In this document: piece after piece, positions 40,701 through 51,335 of the stretch
Numbering within the stretch: the stretch's first letter is position 1
Layout: every line of letters begins with the position of its first letter
NCBI GenBank assembly: GCA_942486035.1
Contig: CALNXK010000021.1
Coordinates: 278,501-342,500, forward strand
Length of the DNA stretch: 64,000 nucleotides
From: Porites lobata
Taxonomy: Eukaryota > Cnidaria > Anthozoa > Scleractinia > Poritidae
Reading direction: 5' to 3'
The notes under the pieces: generated by a model
The model's database searches: none
Seen by the model: only the letters and a program-made list of their open reading frames with translations
Told to the model about the DNA's origin: nothing
Made by a program: the position numbers and the translations under genes

Positions 40701-43013
40701 TGATAAATAGCCCATGAAGTAGCATGAGATATTGACCCGACAGATCAGTGGAGTTTAAAATTTTGAAAAAGGACTGAGTGTTTTCACATTTAGCAGAAGG
40801 AATGTAGTCTCATTAACGTGGAGGTCGCACTATGGGATTTCACTTGAGTAACCTTTTTTGTAGGTTTAAACGTACTGGTTTTTTTTGTTTGTTTTTTTTT
40901 GTTTGTTTTTTTTTTCTCAAAGTTTCCGGAATCGCCACAAAAAACAGGAAAACCTGTGTGATATTGAAGTATACTACAGTCTCGATCACGATATTGGGAC
41001 ATTGGCGTCGTGGTCCCAAAAGAGAACTGCGATACTTTATTTATTTTCTTTTTCTTTGAAAGGCTGAACTAACGAGCCGACCAAATGCCTAAAAACAAAC
41101 CAAATTTTACATTTTCCTAAAAAACCAGCGGGTCTGCTTAACATATACTAAGCCATAAACCCTCGGTGGTGCGTCTAGGAAAAAGGCCGAAATGGTTGAC
41201 AATGCAAGGTTTAACATATTTTATGCGTGATATGATATTTTTGGGCCCATAGTTTTTTTTAAAAGCACGAACACCTGTGTGTTATCCAGGCATAATACTC
41301 TCAAATTCGCGAGCGATTTTAATTATAGTCCGGAAATTCGTAAGCCAATGCATTCATAATCAGGGTCTTAACCGGCTGCATATTTCACGATGAGTTGGCG
41401 CAAACAATCGTAGTTCCCATGGTTACCTATAAACAGTTATGCTTTTGGGCATCGGGAGTTGAGTGATAACAATAATGCACGGAATTACTGGTTTCAGTTA
41501 TTTTTTAGAGCTAGTGTATTGGAAAATGGAAATTTATAAGCACATTTATGATGTTCTTCGCATTATTAAAAACCAAGAGATATTAAAACTTCAGAGCAGC
41601 TATGTTTTATGAGCCGAAATATCATGCCCTACGGGAAGAAACCGTCACCTGTTCGGCTTATTAGATAGCCTCGTTGGCTATCTACCTTCTCAAAGCGCGC
41701 TCACTGAGAAACTGTGAAATATCCGTCTTGCTGTGGTAAAGCATTCAGTACTCATGTTAGTCATCTGTAACAGGATGGAAATCACTCCAGTGGAAGAAAT
41801 TTTTGTACGACGTTCGTTGATTTCGTGTTTCGGGTTAATGAACCACGAAATAATGACTCTCACGCAGGTGAAAAAATAAAGTGGTATATATTATTAAGTT
41901 TGTTTCATTGTTTGCCTGATTGTGTAGTCGTTTTTGCGTTCTCATATTTTGGAACTATTTGTTGTATATCTTCATGTTCAATTGTAGTGTAAATATATGC
42001 CTTTCATAAACTCGATACTGTTGTGATAAGTGTTGAGTTAATTGGAGGGGGAGCCTCAGTGAGAGAGTATGTAAAACTTTCAGTGGAGAAGAAGCTGAAA
42101 TGTGATGAAGACCTCGCTACCTCTTCTCTGAGCAAGCAAGTTGCTCAGCTAGTCACTCCCATTTCACAAAAATATGTCTCTTTAGTTTGAGTATTGGTGC
42201 GTTATTGACTGAGAGCCGGGTTACCGCAAATAGTAGTAAAGAAACTTTCCGTGCACCGACGGGCCGTGAGCTCAGTTTTGAATAATTTATGATATGAACT
42301 GTAAAAATGGTTATCGTGAGTTGCAGATCGAACGGTAAAGTACAAGTTCCTCAAAAAATATTCTCTGTGGTTAGCACCACCGCGAGAAGTTGATGAACAC
42401 ATTTCCTTCATGACAGGCAATTTCACTTTAAAACTGAAAAAAAGTAATCATGAAAAGTATGTTTTTTTTTTCCGCGATAAAGGCGACTTTTCAAGGTTTT
42501 CAATTCATTTAGAAAGATAGCTTATAAGCAACACGTTGAAAAAGAAATGTAAATTTGGGCAGTTTTCTCCAAATGGCCAAAAACTCTGAAAAAAACCTGA
42601 ATATTAGTCTCTCGGTTCACTCACTTTTCAAAAGTCGCCACATTTTAAATGCCGTCCATCATGGGAAAATCGACGGAAATCGTCAAAACTAAGACATTTT
42701 CACTTTGGCAAGTAGTTTAAAGAGAGCAAAATTCTTCACTTACCCGCAGATAACCAGTTCCATTACTCAACACCCCTCCTACGGCAACATCATAGCCTAC
42801 CATTTTGGTTGGGCCTGCAGTTAAAGAAAAGCCAAACCCGACCCATCCTGTGGCGCTTGCTTCCACTAAAAATTCTAAAGTATCTGCTGATTCATTGAAA
42901 TTGTAAGAAACATTGTAGGCTCCATTGTTTATGATGATAGTGTCAGAAAACATATAACTGCTTGTTGTACAAACAACAAATAACGACAATAGGCAAACTT
43001 GTAAAACGGCCAT
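31712..43013 (-). CDS. Secreted/GPI-anchored protein with two DOMON domains and a Thr/Met-rich stalk
   Basis: Eight coding exons: 43013-42744, 39757-39611, 38899-38446, 37530-37495, 36748-36713, 36484-36285, 33737-33588 and 31942-31712. All borders are AG/GT and phases chain without a break, giving 507 aa. There is a signal peptide (residues ~1-19, LQVCLLSLFVVCTTS). DOMON 1 spans exons 1-3 (GWVGFGFS, YDVAVGG, VYIVWAYH). A stalk of imperfect TMVEMTTSA-type repeats follows (~170-290), then two 12-residue STPxNPPA repeats (291-314). DOMON 2 spans exons 6-8 (GWIGFGFAE, YDVIVGG, FYFVWAYH), and the C-terminal ~20 residues are hydrophobic, like a GPI signal. DOMON folds bind heme or sugars, as in DBH/MOXD1, SDR2 and FRRS1. 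No monooxygenase or cytochrome b561 part is present, so it is probably an extracellular binding protein. The substrate is unknown. Confidence 0.88.
32493..32579. repeat. Short foldback element (AGCAAGCTCTC arms)
   Basis: TTAACCTGAGAGCAAGCTCT pairs with GAGAGCTTGCTCGCAGGCTAA. Inside, GGGGCGCTCTCC pairs loosely with CCAGAGCGCTGATCCCGG. It is in the last DOMON-gene intron. Confidence 0.6.
32665..32849. repeat. Foldback element (GGTTCCTGGAAAGCCGAT ends), partly duplicated
   Basis: The end motif TTCCTGGAAAGCCGATT occurs twice (near 32671 and 32765). Its complement AATCGGGGCTTTCCAGGAAT closes the element near 32842. The inner CAGCGGTTAATCCTGGATTAA shows the GGTTAA words also seen in family B. Confidence 0.6.
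32871..33102. repeat. MITE family B, copy 4 (inverted)
   Basis: GGGGTCCAGTTGTTCGAAGG begins it and GGTTTGAACAACCCGG ends it. The family core appears as CATTCAATCATCAAATTGTA. It is in the last DOMON-gene intron. Confidence 0.7.
34308..34441. repeat. 134-bp MITE, ~50-bp arms (AATGATTATACGTTTC ends)
   Basis: AATGATTATACGTTTCTGGG pairs with TTGAAACGTATAATGATT. The inner CCCACCTACCCCTCC and GGGGAGGGGTAGGTGGG pair almost perfectly around a ~35-nt loop. It is in a DOMON-gene intron. Confidence 0.8.
34550..34617 (-). repeat. tRNA-derived sequence, minus strand
   Basis: On the minus strand, AGCTCAATCGATGGAGCATT (A-box region) is followed 30 nt later by AGTTCGATTCA (B-box region), at tRNA spacing. 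The cloverleaf ends do not pair well, so it is read as a SINE head or pseudogene rather than a tRNA gene. Confidence 0.45.
34825..35285 (+). repeat. Tandem array of five 94-bp tRNA-like units
   Basis: Units start at 34825, 34919, 35013, 35107 and 35201, a constant 94-bp step. The first four are nearly identical; the fifth has several changes (CGAGTCTGGGG, GTACAGTGG). Each unit contains TAGCTCATGAGTGG (A-box-like) and GGTTGGACTCC (B-box-like) at tRNA distance. So the array is a head-to-tail amplification of a tRNA or SINE head. Acceptor-stem pairing is poor and there are no T-run terminators between units. It sits in the intron between DOMON exons 6 and 7, antisense to that gene. Confidence 0.8.
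35559..36273 (+). mobile_element. hAT DNA transposon remnant with transposase C-terminal domain
   Basis: The ends CAGGCCCGTAGCA and TGCTACGGGCCTG are inverted. GTAAAAC flanks both sides (35552-35558, 36274-36280), matching the hAT target duplication within a base. The frame 35725-36126 encodes the end of a hAT transposase: LLVMPATNAVSERSFSTLKR, then YLR, then RLNHLMMLHVHKDRTD, the dimerisation domain. The catalytic DDE core and BED finger are missing, so it is an internally deleted copy. It lies in the DOMON-gene intron immediately beside the donor of exon 6. Confidence 0.85.
36449..37870. repeat. ~782-bp tandem duplication containing a 36-nt exon
   Basis: 36461-~37140 aligns with 37244-~37870 at an offset of 778-783 bp. 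Both copies include 'GAGGATTATTTTGACAATGA', 'AACTTCATGAACTCACTTGG', the small exon with its splice sites, and 'TGTGTAGTACCGAC' leading into a CAT/CAC microsatellite. Copy 2 begins inside a decayed piece of exon 6 (GTCAAAGGATAAGAGAAACA), which fixes the left breakpoint. The result is two tandem exons (36748-36713, 37530-37495), both phase 1-1. Confidence 0.88.
37013..37130. repeat. CAT/CAC microsatellite
   Basis: Imperfect CATCATCACCACCAC runs. A shorter counterpart lies at 37795-37870 in the second copy of the 782-bp duplication. Confidence 0.85.
39174..39481 (+). mobile_element. tRNA-derived SINE, near full length
   Basis: The tRNA head has an A box (TAAGCTCAGTCGG) and a B-box region (GGGTCAATTCTC, mutated). 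It is followed by the body ACCAATACTCAGGGTCTTAA, GCAAGCGGCTAGACC, GTAAAAATAGTGTCCCGAAT and a (TTTA)n tail (39438-39478). A G-run (39235-39248) has expanded after the head. Truncated relatives stand once per 4.2-kb unit at 53008, 57225 and 61443. It is in DOMON-gene intron 2. Confidence 0.8.
40172..40622. repeat. ~450-bp element made of GGAGTTA / TAACTCC words
   Basis: The ends are inverted (CGCACTGTAATTTTCAGGGA and TCCCTAAAAATTACCGTGCG). Throughout, the pentamer GGAGT or its complement ACTCC recurs every ~10-25 bp, often as GGAGTTATAATAACTCC palindromes. Two ~100-bp blocks are repeated directly ~200 bp apart (GAACTCTTTTTCAGGAGTAA at 40283 and 40481; CTGTACCTAAAATTTTTACT at 40354 and 40561). 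There is no frame. Outer sequence on both sides (CCGAGTACCAGTACC near 39982, GGTACTCGGATACCAGTACC near 40634) is itself inverted, suggesting insertion into an older element. Confidence 0.8.
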
Positions 43014-43777
43014 TGCAACTTCACGCCGTCGCTTGTTAACAGAATGACCATGTACTTTAAGGATACACCTAACATTTATTCCGTGTTTTTTTCCTTTCTC
43101 TTTGTTTCAAAATCATCACGCAAGACCAATATTCTTTTGTTTCCATTTTTCCTCAAATAACAGAATAATCTGAATCTAATGCAGGTGGTATCAGGAATGT
43201 ATTTACGTATTTTATGTAAATAATTATCACATAATAACATAAGAATTGTCCGCAAAATCTTTAGCTCACAGTTAAGAATTAAGTATACTGTAGTGGTAAA
43301 TAACTTCTTAATGAACAATTTTACGTGCACTTTGCAACCTGTAAATCGAAACTTTCCGGGTAGATATTCCCCGATATAGTTACATTTTTCTCCAACCTTA
43401 AATAGGGTATCGTTTTTTACCTTGTTGGCTTTGTGTCTTTGGTTTGATCCTTAGATAGTGTAACTCAAGTAATAATGGATGGTTTGGTTTGTTATCCTTT
43501 CCATTTTGTGGAAAAAAATAATTCTGAACACGCTCGGAAGAATTGCAAGGTCTTACGAGTTGTACACAGGGAAGGAGAATTTTTTACTATCCCCACGGTA
43601 TTTGCTTTCGAGGGCTCCATAGAGAAAAATTGTTTTAAGATGGAGTGATACTCCTTTTGTTCCTATATGGGACCAAATCAAGAGAGAAGAACGGACCAAA
43701 TAGCGAGCCAGCTCAGTGTATCAGCCCAAGTGAGTTTTATAAAAACGGTTACATACAAAGGTATTGGACGGCGACAG

Positions 43778-44062
43778 GTGCGGATCCAAACCGGTTTCCA
43801 CCGTTTTACGAAAATCGGCCAGATTTTTTATAAATAAATATATTTTAATAAAAATTAAACTTTCCAAGCTGAAATCTGGCCAATATCCTGTCTGAATAAC
43901 TCAGAAACCCAGAAAAGGGGACTTTGGGGAGTTAAAATCTACAAAATTTCCCAAGTCCCAAGGGAGAGTATGCCCCGGCCCCGACCCCCACCCCCGCTAG
44001 AAGCTTGCACCTTCGGCGCTCGTTTAGCAAATCGGTCAGTATCTATCCTAGATCCGCGCCTG
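43778..44062. repeat. Possible TIR element with GCGGATC ends
   Basis: GGTGCGGATCCAAACC (left) and CTAGATCCGCGCCTGG (right) are inverted over ~10 bp, a style shared with 6940-7084 and 62165-62271. Inside, TCGGCCAGATTTTTTA and CTGAAATCTGGCC are also inverted. No target duplication was established. Confidence 0.35.
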
Positions 44063-44725
44063 GGCGACTATTGGATTTTGTGGTGGTTCGACAGTTTGCC
44101 ACTGGTGACGTTTTCGTTTATTTGCAGTAAATTACATTTTGAATTTTTACAAGCCTCGTCTGATTAAGTTGGCCAAAATCTAGAAGCCACTATTACTTCT
44201 TTTAAGATTGCGCGTTAGACAAGGACGGTGTTGTGTCGACCTGTTATAAGATCTAAAAAGGAAAGCTTTTCTGGTGTCCTTATTTGAATGATGTAAGGAT
44301 GGATGTTACGATTTGTGGAAATTAAATGCCTTTTAATAATGGCTGATTTGTGTCTAGTGTGTCTAGATTCTGTACTCTGACACCACTCTGACAACGCTCT
44401 GCCCAGCGGCACATCCCGTATTGGCCATATAAGGGAGTACGCCCCCCAGGTAACCATTGCATGCAAACCATCTAGTATAACAGCAAGGTTTAAGAATACA
44501 GAATTTCGTACGTCAGATAACTAATCAACATTAATTTTTAAAAAAATGTTTAGGACCGTGAATAAAGTTATTTACATAAATGTATTGAATAAGCGGAGAT
44601 ATAAATTATAAAAGTAATTGTGTAAGTTACGTGCTTGCAGACGTCATCGTCTTTGTTTACGAAGTACCATTCATATTTTGGCATTATATTAATGTTGACG
44701 AAGTAAGTTGAATCACTCTCAAAAA

Positions 44726-44897
44726 ATTATTACAAAGTGCGATGGAATTATTACAATTTGCAACAACTTAGTTTATTGTAAAGTGCGATGGACAGTTATT
44801 ACAAATTGCGACAGCTTTTTTATTACAAAGTGCGATGGATTTATTACAAATTGCGACAGGTATTACAAAGTGCGATGGTTATTGCAAATTGCGACAG
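44726..44897. repeat. Alternating satellite: ATTACAAAGTGCGATGG / ATTACAAATTGCGACAG
   Basis: Two related ~17-19-bp words alternate along ~170 bp: the AAAGTGCGATGG form near 44729, 44776, 44825 and 44862, and the AATTGCGACAG (or CAACA) form near 44751, 44797, 44846 and 44882. Spacing shrinks from ~25 to ~18 bp along the array. There is no coding frame and no element ends were found. Confidence 0.8.
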
Positions 44898-45556
44898 GAC
44901 ATGTACAGGCACTCGCTCAGTATTTACGCGCGCTTTCGGGCAAAAAGAGAACTTCAATACATATTTTTCGGCAAAAAGGCGATCATTATTACATCCAAAC
45001 ACGGCACAACGATATTTTTTTCCCATTACAATCTTTTTCTAGGAAAATTTAAAGAAAAATTGGCCCGAAAAGCGCGAGTAAATACTGATGCAAGTATATA
45101 GGATCGTGCTTATGCCCTCCCCCCACCCCCTCCCCCAGGCATCCCATAATGCTCCTTAAATCCAATTAATTCAACATGGCCGCTGTATCGGTAAAAAGGT
45201 CTATTTGGGACCTAGACTAGCAAAGAACATGCCCAAGTGAAAAGAGAACAAACGAAAAAAGCCGGCGAAAAGGCAGATGAAAAGCCTTACAACTGAAACT
45301 ACCTGATCAGTTAAGCATGAAAAGAGAAGGGAATTACAAGTCATGATCAGCCTACCTCCGAAGAAAGGCCCATTATACTTTACATTCAGTGAAATAAAAA
45401 TCTCTCCAAAAGAGGAGATATAGAGGATATTACATGGCCGCCCGGAAATACGAAATTTCTCTTTGAGTGTTAAAAAATAATAAAATACCAAACCATTTCA
45501 CTGAAACAGTTTTTTCCTGCGAAAGGCGCGATTTATTATTTAGCCATAGCAACGGT

Positions 45557-45606
45557 GATATTTTCACATGTGAAAATAACATGTTAATTTCACGTGTGAA
45601 GATATC
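45557..45606. repeat. Interrupted palindrome
   Basis: GATATTTTCACATGTGAAAA and TTTCACGTGTGAAGATATC pair around ACATG. Each half contains its own CACATGTG/CACGTGTG dyad. Confidence 0.5.
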
Positions 45607-46404
45607 GACACGTTTTCGCGCGAAAGCTCACCTGGTATTTCATTGGTGTTTATATAATAAGGAAGTTAATTCACTACTTTTAATGATTAAGGTCAAAATA
45701 AGAGCTAGACCGTTGCATCGATAAGAGAAAAAAATGAATTTGAAATTTGGTATGCATCAGGTCAAGTTTACCTTAATGGTTCAAGTTTATTTCCATTACC
45801 AGGGAATGGTAAGGACTATGAAAAGGAGTTTTTACAAGTCAAGTGTATCATTCTGATCATTTGCAGCATAGCTGCAGAGCCAACATACCAAATATTACTG
45901 ATCATTTCATTCCTTCTGAGCTTTGAAAGTTAATTTAAATCTTGCGAGCATAGAAGCTGAAGACTTAAGCATAACTTTATAAGCTTTGAAAGTGAGAAAG
46001 GTGGATTAATTTTGATGATGACAATAATGGTGATCATGATGATAATGAGAATAAAAACAATCTGTGAGGTTATTAATAAAAGCAGGATAAAAGTAAAGGT
46101 GATAATGATTATGTCGATAGAGCTGGTTATTGCACAAAGTAAAAGACAGCTTAGTACAGTTGTAATAAAAACGTCCTTCATTGAACTAGAAAATAAGGAA
46201 CTTCCGACTTATGTAGTGGTTTATCAACAAGACGCCTAAAGTCGTTTCCGTGGGATGCGTTGGTCCATGGAAGCATAATGGCGTTCTATCTGAATTTGGA
46301 AAAATTAGGGAAACCGGAAAGATGTGTCATGTTATGATCATGAGCATCGATGAGTAGGTTACCTGTATGGGTTGGTTTAATGTGCTTATGACTGAATTTA
46401 TAGT

Positions 46405-46497
46405 AGCCTGCGTGGCAGGCTACATTTCTCCCCAACCACATCCCCTTTTGGCTTCCTCCCTATCCCCCACCCCTTTCGACACCTGCTACGCAAGCTA
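46405..46497. repeat. 93-bp hAT-like MITE with 10-bp direct flanks
   Basis: AGCCTGCGTGGCAGG and the complement of CCTGCTACGCAAGCT form the ends. AATTTATAGT is present on both sides (46395-46404 and 46498-46507); 8 bp of this is the expected hAT target duplication. The interior is C-rich and non-coding. Confidence 0.75.
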
Positions 46498-47602
46498 AAT
46501 TTATAGTTGCCAGTGGTCGCAAGGATGGAGTTGATCTTGTTTTGATCTATCGTTATGTAGTTATTTTCGTAGCACGATTTGGATAAGAAAAAGAAGTTAT
46601 TTTGCATCAAAACAAGATTTAGCCGTGTAACTTAAATTGGAATGTTAACGGAAACAAGTAATGGAGAACATGCGCATAATGCTCTCTGATTAACCTGAAC
46701 AGGAACTATATGTATAAAGATAGGTCATATCTTGGTAGAAAGTTGCTACAGGTAACTTTTTCAAAGAGAAATAAACATTGTAGTTTTAGGTTGATGGAAC
46801 AAAACAAAACAAAACATCCGCTTGGTTTATCCAGGGTCCAACCGAGGGTTACAAAGTTCGATAAAGGTCCAATGTTTTAATCCAAGATGAAAGTTTAATA
46901 TTCCAAGATGCTCTTGATACGGTTAAAAATTAATTGCAATGTGTTTCCAAGGTCTCAAAGTTAACATAGTTCCAATGATTATCCCTGATCCCAAGGTATA
47001 ATAAGTTTACTAAGGTCCTGATCCGTGTCCCATCCAGAAGTCCAATCCATGCCAAAGGCGAGTCGTCAATCGACGAGGACAATATTTTCGCGATTTCACC
47101 GTCAATCGTCAAGGGTACGAGTTGAAATTTACGCCATTTAACCTCCCATCGTCAAGGTGTTTTCGATAAAAAAAGAAAAAAACTGAACTCTAGCTGTGCT
47201 CGGCAAAAACTGGCGAACTCCGAATAGAAAAATCTATCGGAAATCATGGCCCGCGACCAGACGCTACTAAAACCTTATGAAAAAGCTAGACCTAAACAAA
47301 AAAGAATCATGAAGGGAAGAAATAATTTGGCTTAGGTCGCCTTTCGTGACTTGCCAGTATCTCGAAGGATTTCGCTGGTTAACAAGCCATCCTAAACCAC
47401 GAGTGGGAAAACTCAAGGGCGACAAATTTGGCAAGGAACGTTCTGATTTCGACTTTCTTCAGAGGAAGCAAATCCATTAAAAATCGATACAGATTTTGTA
47501 CAATCTGATTGGTCGGCTCGGAAGAAGAGATAATCGGTAAAGATTTTAGGCAATCCTATTGGCTGGCTTTGCAATTTTGGGTACAAACGAACCGGATTTT
47601 TA

Positions 47603-47630
47603 CCGTGGGAGTGCCACAGGCATCCCACGG
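47603..47630. repeat. Short hairpin (CCGTGGGA arms)
   Basis: CCGTGGGAGTGCC and GGCATCCCACGG pair around ACA. TTCCGTGGGATGC at 46246 is a further distant complement of the right arm. Confidence 0.4.
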
Positions 47631-48529
47631 AATAATGTTACAATCACTCAATCTCAATGGCATCTAAAAAAATGGGCATCCCCCTTCCTGCCTTCAGAAA
47701 GTTTTAACCAATTTTTGAACCTTTCGCCTTAAAACAATAAAAATTACCGAAAATTCAAGAAAACAGCGAATTCGTATTTTGAATTTTGGACGCGTTTACA
47801 CATTGCATTTGAGTATTTCCCAATGCCCTGGTAAACGAAAAAGTTGTCGAATTCGGTAACACAGTAGAAAATTTTTATTACAGACTTGCAAATTTCACTT
47901 ACTATCGCTTCGAATTTTAATTTCGTTGCACAGTCACGATAACTTTAACAGGCGCCGGGAAATTTACCGTTCCATAAAAACTCGCACCTTGTGCCCTTAG
48001 TCAAGTATTAAAGCCTATAGAAATCAAGAGCGAGCCTTATTAAGTAAGTTGAAATGCTGCTAGAATTCTATTGCAAATTAAGGGCCTTTCCACTCACGTG
48101 GCCAGCAGCTATGCAAATTTATAGAGCGTTTTCAGATGACGTGACGGCGGCCATATTGCTGTCCCAATACAATGAAACGGCGGCCATGTTGTTGTCCCAA
48201 ACCAATCCTGTGGGAGTTGAACTCTTTTCTTATGCAAACGCTTCCTTTTGTTCCAATGAATAGCATAAATGCTGGTAACGTGAGTGAAAACGTTCTATAC
48301 CGTATGACGCGCTCCCTCGTCAATTTTAAAGCAGAGTCCACGCGGATAAGATTTGATAGCAACATTCTTATTATACTTTCATCTTCACACACACGCGCGT
48401 ACATGAACACGCAGCCCTTTTTGGTTACGCATATTCCTTTACATCTTTTTTAGGAACGTGTACCAGTTTTCCTTGTATTGGCCCAGCATTCCAAATTTGA
48501 CGGCGCAAAACGGCGTGTTTTCAAAGCAT

Positions 48530-48752
48530 CACAGGAAAAAATAACAGATTCCCATTTTTGGATATTTTAGGGTATTAAAAGTATACCCCCAAAATCCCAA
48601 ATTTGGCAAAGTGAGACAAGTCCCAGCCAGGGAATTCCCAACCAAGTTCCCTGGTTGGGACATGTCTCACTCTTCCAAATTTGGGATTTTTGTGGGTATT
48701 CTTTAAATACCCTAAAATATCCAAAAATGGGAATCTGTTATTTTTTCCTGTG
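48530..48752. repeat. 223-bp foldback element, ~105-bp arms
   Basis: CACAGGAAAAAATAACAGAT begins it and the exact complement ends it. The arms stay paired through GGATATTTTAGGGTATT, CCAAATTTGG and GTGAGACAAGTCCCAGCCAG to a centre at GGGAATTCCCAACC. CAT is found outside both ends (48527-48529, 48753-48755), a possible 3-bp target duplication. Confidence 0.88.
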
Positions 48753-49304
48753 CATGATTCTCGCGGCATTGAACAAGTTACGCTCATACCTAGGCCTGTT
48801 ACCGAATACCAACAACGACAACAACAACGACAATTGAGTGACTTACAGATTTTCTTTTCGTGTTCGAAGGTTCAACTCCCACAAGACTGGTTTGAGATAC
48901 CAACATTGGCCGCAGTTCCGTTGTTTTGGAACACCAATATGGGGGACTTGACGTCATGAGAAAACTCTCTTTTAAAGAAAAGCACTTCCTGATGACATGG
49001 TAGGAGACTGGTTATGAATGGTGCTGCACTGCAGTACGTAGGTCAACCACAACGAGCGATAGACGCGTAAAAGCGTAAAGCAGGCCATTCTAACAACATC
49101 CAGTTTACCAATTAACCCAATCGCCTTTGAATATTTCGGCTTAAAACGCCCTTTAAAGCTAGAAGAGCCCTTTTTTAACACCATCAACTGTTTAAGCAAG
49201 AAAAAAAAGTACCCAGAATGTGATTTCTGAAAAAAGTATGGAGCACTATACTTAATATTAAAACGTTGTCCGTCAAATATGCACGCATGACCACCCTAAA
49301 AGTA

Positions 49305-49350
<46 letters not shown>

Positions 49351-49807
49351 GAATTTATATAGCGCTTAAACATCGCTGTTCTAAGCGCTTGGAGGACTGA
49401 ACAAGTAAAGTAAAGAACAAGAATGGAAATTAGCTAATCTGCTGTATACAGCCTGCCACTTCAAGTTTATATTTCGTTGAATAAGAAAATCTTCCTTCTT
49501 TACAGTTCCGACATACCTAACTACACATGTAAATGAAAAGGCCAGGCCGCGGTTGTTCAAACGTTCGGTAGCGCTACCTATATCCACCAGATAAATCACT
49601 ATGCAGCGAATAAGTCAGTTGGGGAAACTTATTGCACCATCGATCCACTGATTCAGAGATTTATCTGGTGGATAGCACTATCCAGCCTTTGAACAACCGA
49701 GGCCAGGTGTTTCGCCGTTACTCCGCGAAGTTTTCACCACAAGACCTCATAGAATATTCAGTCCTCCTTTTTCAAACGGAATAAAGTTGGCGTGATATCC
49801 CTTCATG

Positions 49808-50180
49808 GGTGACCGCATCCTCGGAGACCCAGGGGCAGATAGTGGGGACTAGGAAAAGTCTAAACGGGCGGTAAAACATGTATGGAACGAACAAAAGTAA
49901 AGAACGGCGAGAACAGCCCCAGGGGACAATGTCTTACCAGACCATTTCCAAACGGTCGCCGCCGTTCTGGCTTCTGATTGGTGCCAGAAAACTTGTTTTT
50001 CTTGCACCAATCAGAAGCCGGAACGGCAGCGACCGTTTGGAACTGGTCTGGTAAGACATTGTCCCCTGGGGCTCTTCTCGCCGTTCTTTACTTTTCTTCG
50101 TTCCATACATATTTTTCCGCCCGTTTAGACTTTCCGTCGCTCCCTTTATCTGCCCCTTGGTCTCCGAGGATGGGGTGACC
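49808..50180. repeat. ~370-bp near-palindrome, array copy 1
   Basis: GGTGACCGCATCCTCGGAGA at the left pairs with TCTCCGAGGATGGGGTGACC at the right. Pairing continues through GTCTAAACGGGCGG, AAGTAAAGAACGGCGAGAA, GGGGACAATGTCTTACCAGA and CTTCTGATTGGTGC to a ~20-nt centre. The counterparts are at 54022-54391 and 58249-58621. It has no coding capacity and is probably a large foldback element. Confidence 0.85.
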
Positions 50181-51335
50181 GTTAGTTACAGACGATTGCT
50201 GACGTCACGCCGGGGCCATGCTTGTGAACAAAAACAAAAGCGTTTCCCTCCGCTGGGAAAAAAACTTTTTTTTTCATACAAATTTTGCGAAAATAAACCT
50301 TGTTTTGTCCTCAAACATTGCCGCCTTGTCACGACTTTGAGTAACAGAGATAACAACCCGAAGGAACCTAAACTTCATAAAGTCCTACTTTGTTAAAATG
50401 ATCTGTAGTCATCTTTCGCTAATCTAGGCGGATCAACCATATTCAAAGAGAGAAAATTAGAGTCATGTCTGCGACATCGACAAACGCGAATTTCTCTCAC
50501 GTGACCCAGTTTTCCCTTTAGTTCTCGTCTATTGTTCACTATAACTACACGAAAATCAGCAGAGTAACGCCAGTTTTATCTTAAAGAATTGTTTTGAGCT
50601 GTTTTCATCTGCTGTATTTTGAGAATTGTTCAATTTGAATCTGACATTTGTGGTTTGCCGTAATCGTGACCCTAATTGCCTGTTCCAGGGCTTTCAGACA
50701 GTAGACCGTGGGCGAAAAATTAGTATAGGTAATAGCGTGATTTGTAGTGATATTAGGCATAAATAGCACGAGTTATATTTGAGACAATTTTGGAATATCA
50801 AGTGGTATTTTACGCCTAATATCACGTGCAAATCATGCTATTATTTGTTTATACTACTACCCTCAAAAGATTTGTAATTTTCACGTGTAGGTATTTCAAA
50901 TTAAGCTGAAATACCACTGCTCTTAGCCAATCAAATTGAAGAAATTCCTCATGCAGTAGTATAAACTAGGAAAAAAACGAGGGGAGACGAGTAGGGAGGG
51001 AAAAGCTCCAGTCTCCCCTAATCTCTCTCCCTTCGTTTTCCCCGCGTACCTTTTTTGCTCTCGTTCCAGTTTTCTCGACGAACTCGCACGGAACCGCTTG
51101 CTACGCAGGATACCCACCTTCTCAACGCCGCACTCTTCTATTTGAACGTTTGGAACCGGCTACGACTCTAAACCCTCTTTTATTAGTATATACTATAACT
51201 CTAAGCGCTTATCAGACTACTCCGTAGAGTTCAGGCAAACGTTTCCAGCACTTTGTCAAGTAATTGGAGCGCGTGGTATATTAAAGGTGGCCGCATAATA
51301 CAAGTTCGACAGCAGTATTTTTGACTATGAGCTGT

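Larger units (their letters stand above)
43014..49237. other. Intergenic region between the DOMON gene and the 4.2-kb array
   Basis: The DOMON promoter should lie just right of 43013. No coding exon can be supported. Identified repeats: a possible GCGGATCC-ended element (43778-44062), an alternating satellite (44726-44897), a small hAT-like MITE (46405-46497), hairpins (45557-45606, 47603-47630) and a long foldback element (48530-48752). The rest is unassigned. Confidence 0.5.

Noticed and set aside
46246..47632. 1.4-kb element with TTCCGTGGGATGC inverted ends
   Set aside because: Only 13 bp match, the right arm belongs to its own local hairpin, and there is no target duplication.
49381..49599. 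72-codon minus frame repeated in all three array units (MIYLVDI...)
   Set aside because: It runs through the GCGCTT repeat and the family A MITE; conservation only reflects recent duplication.
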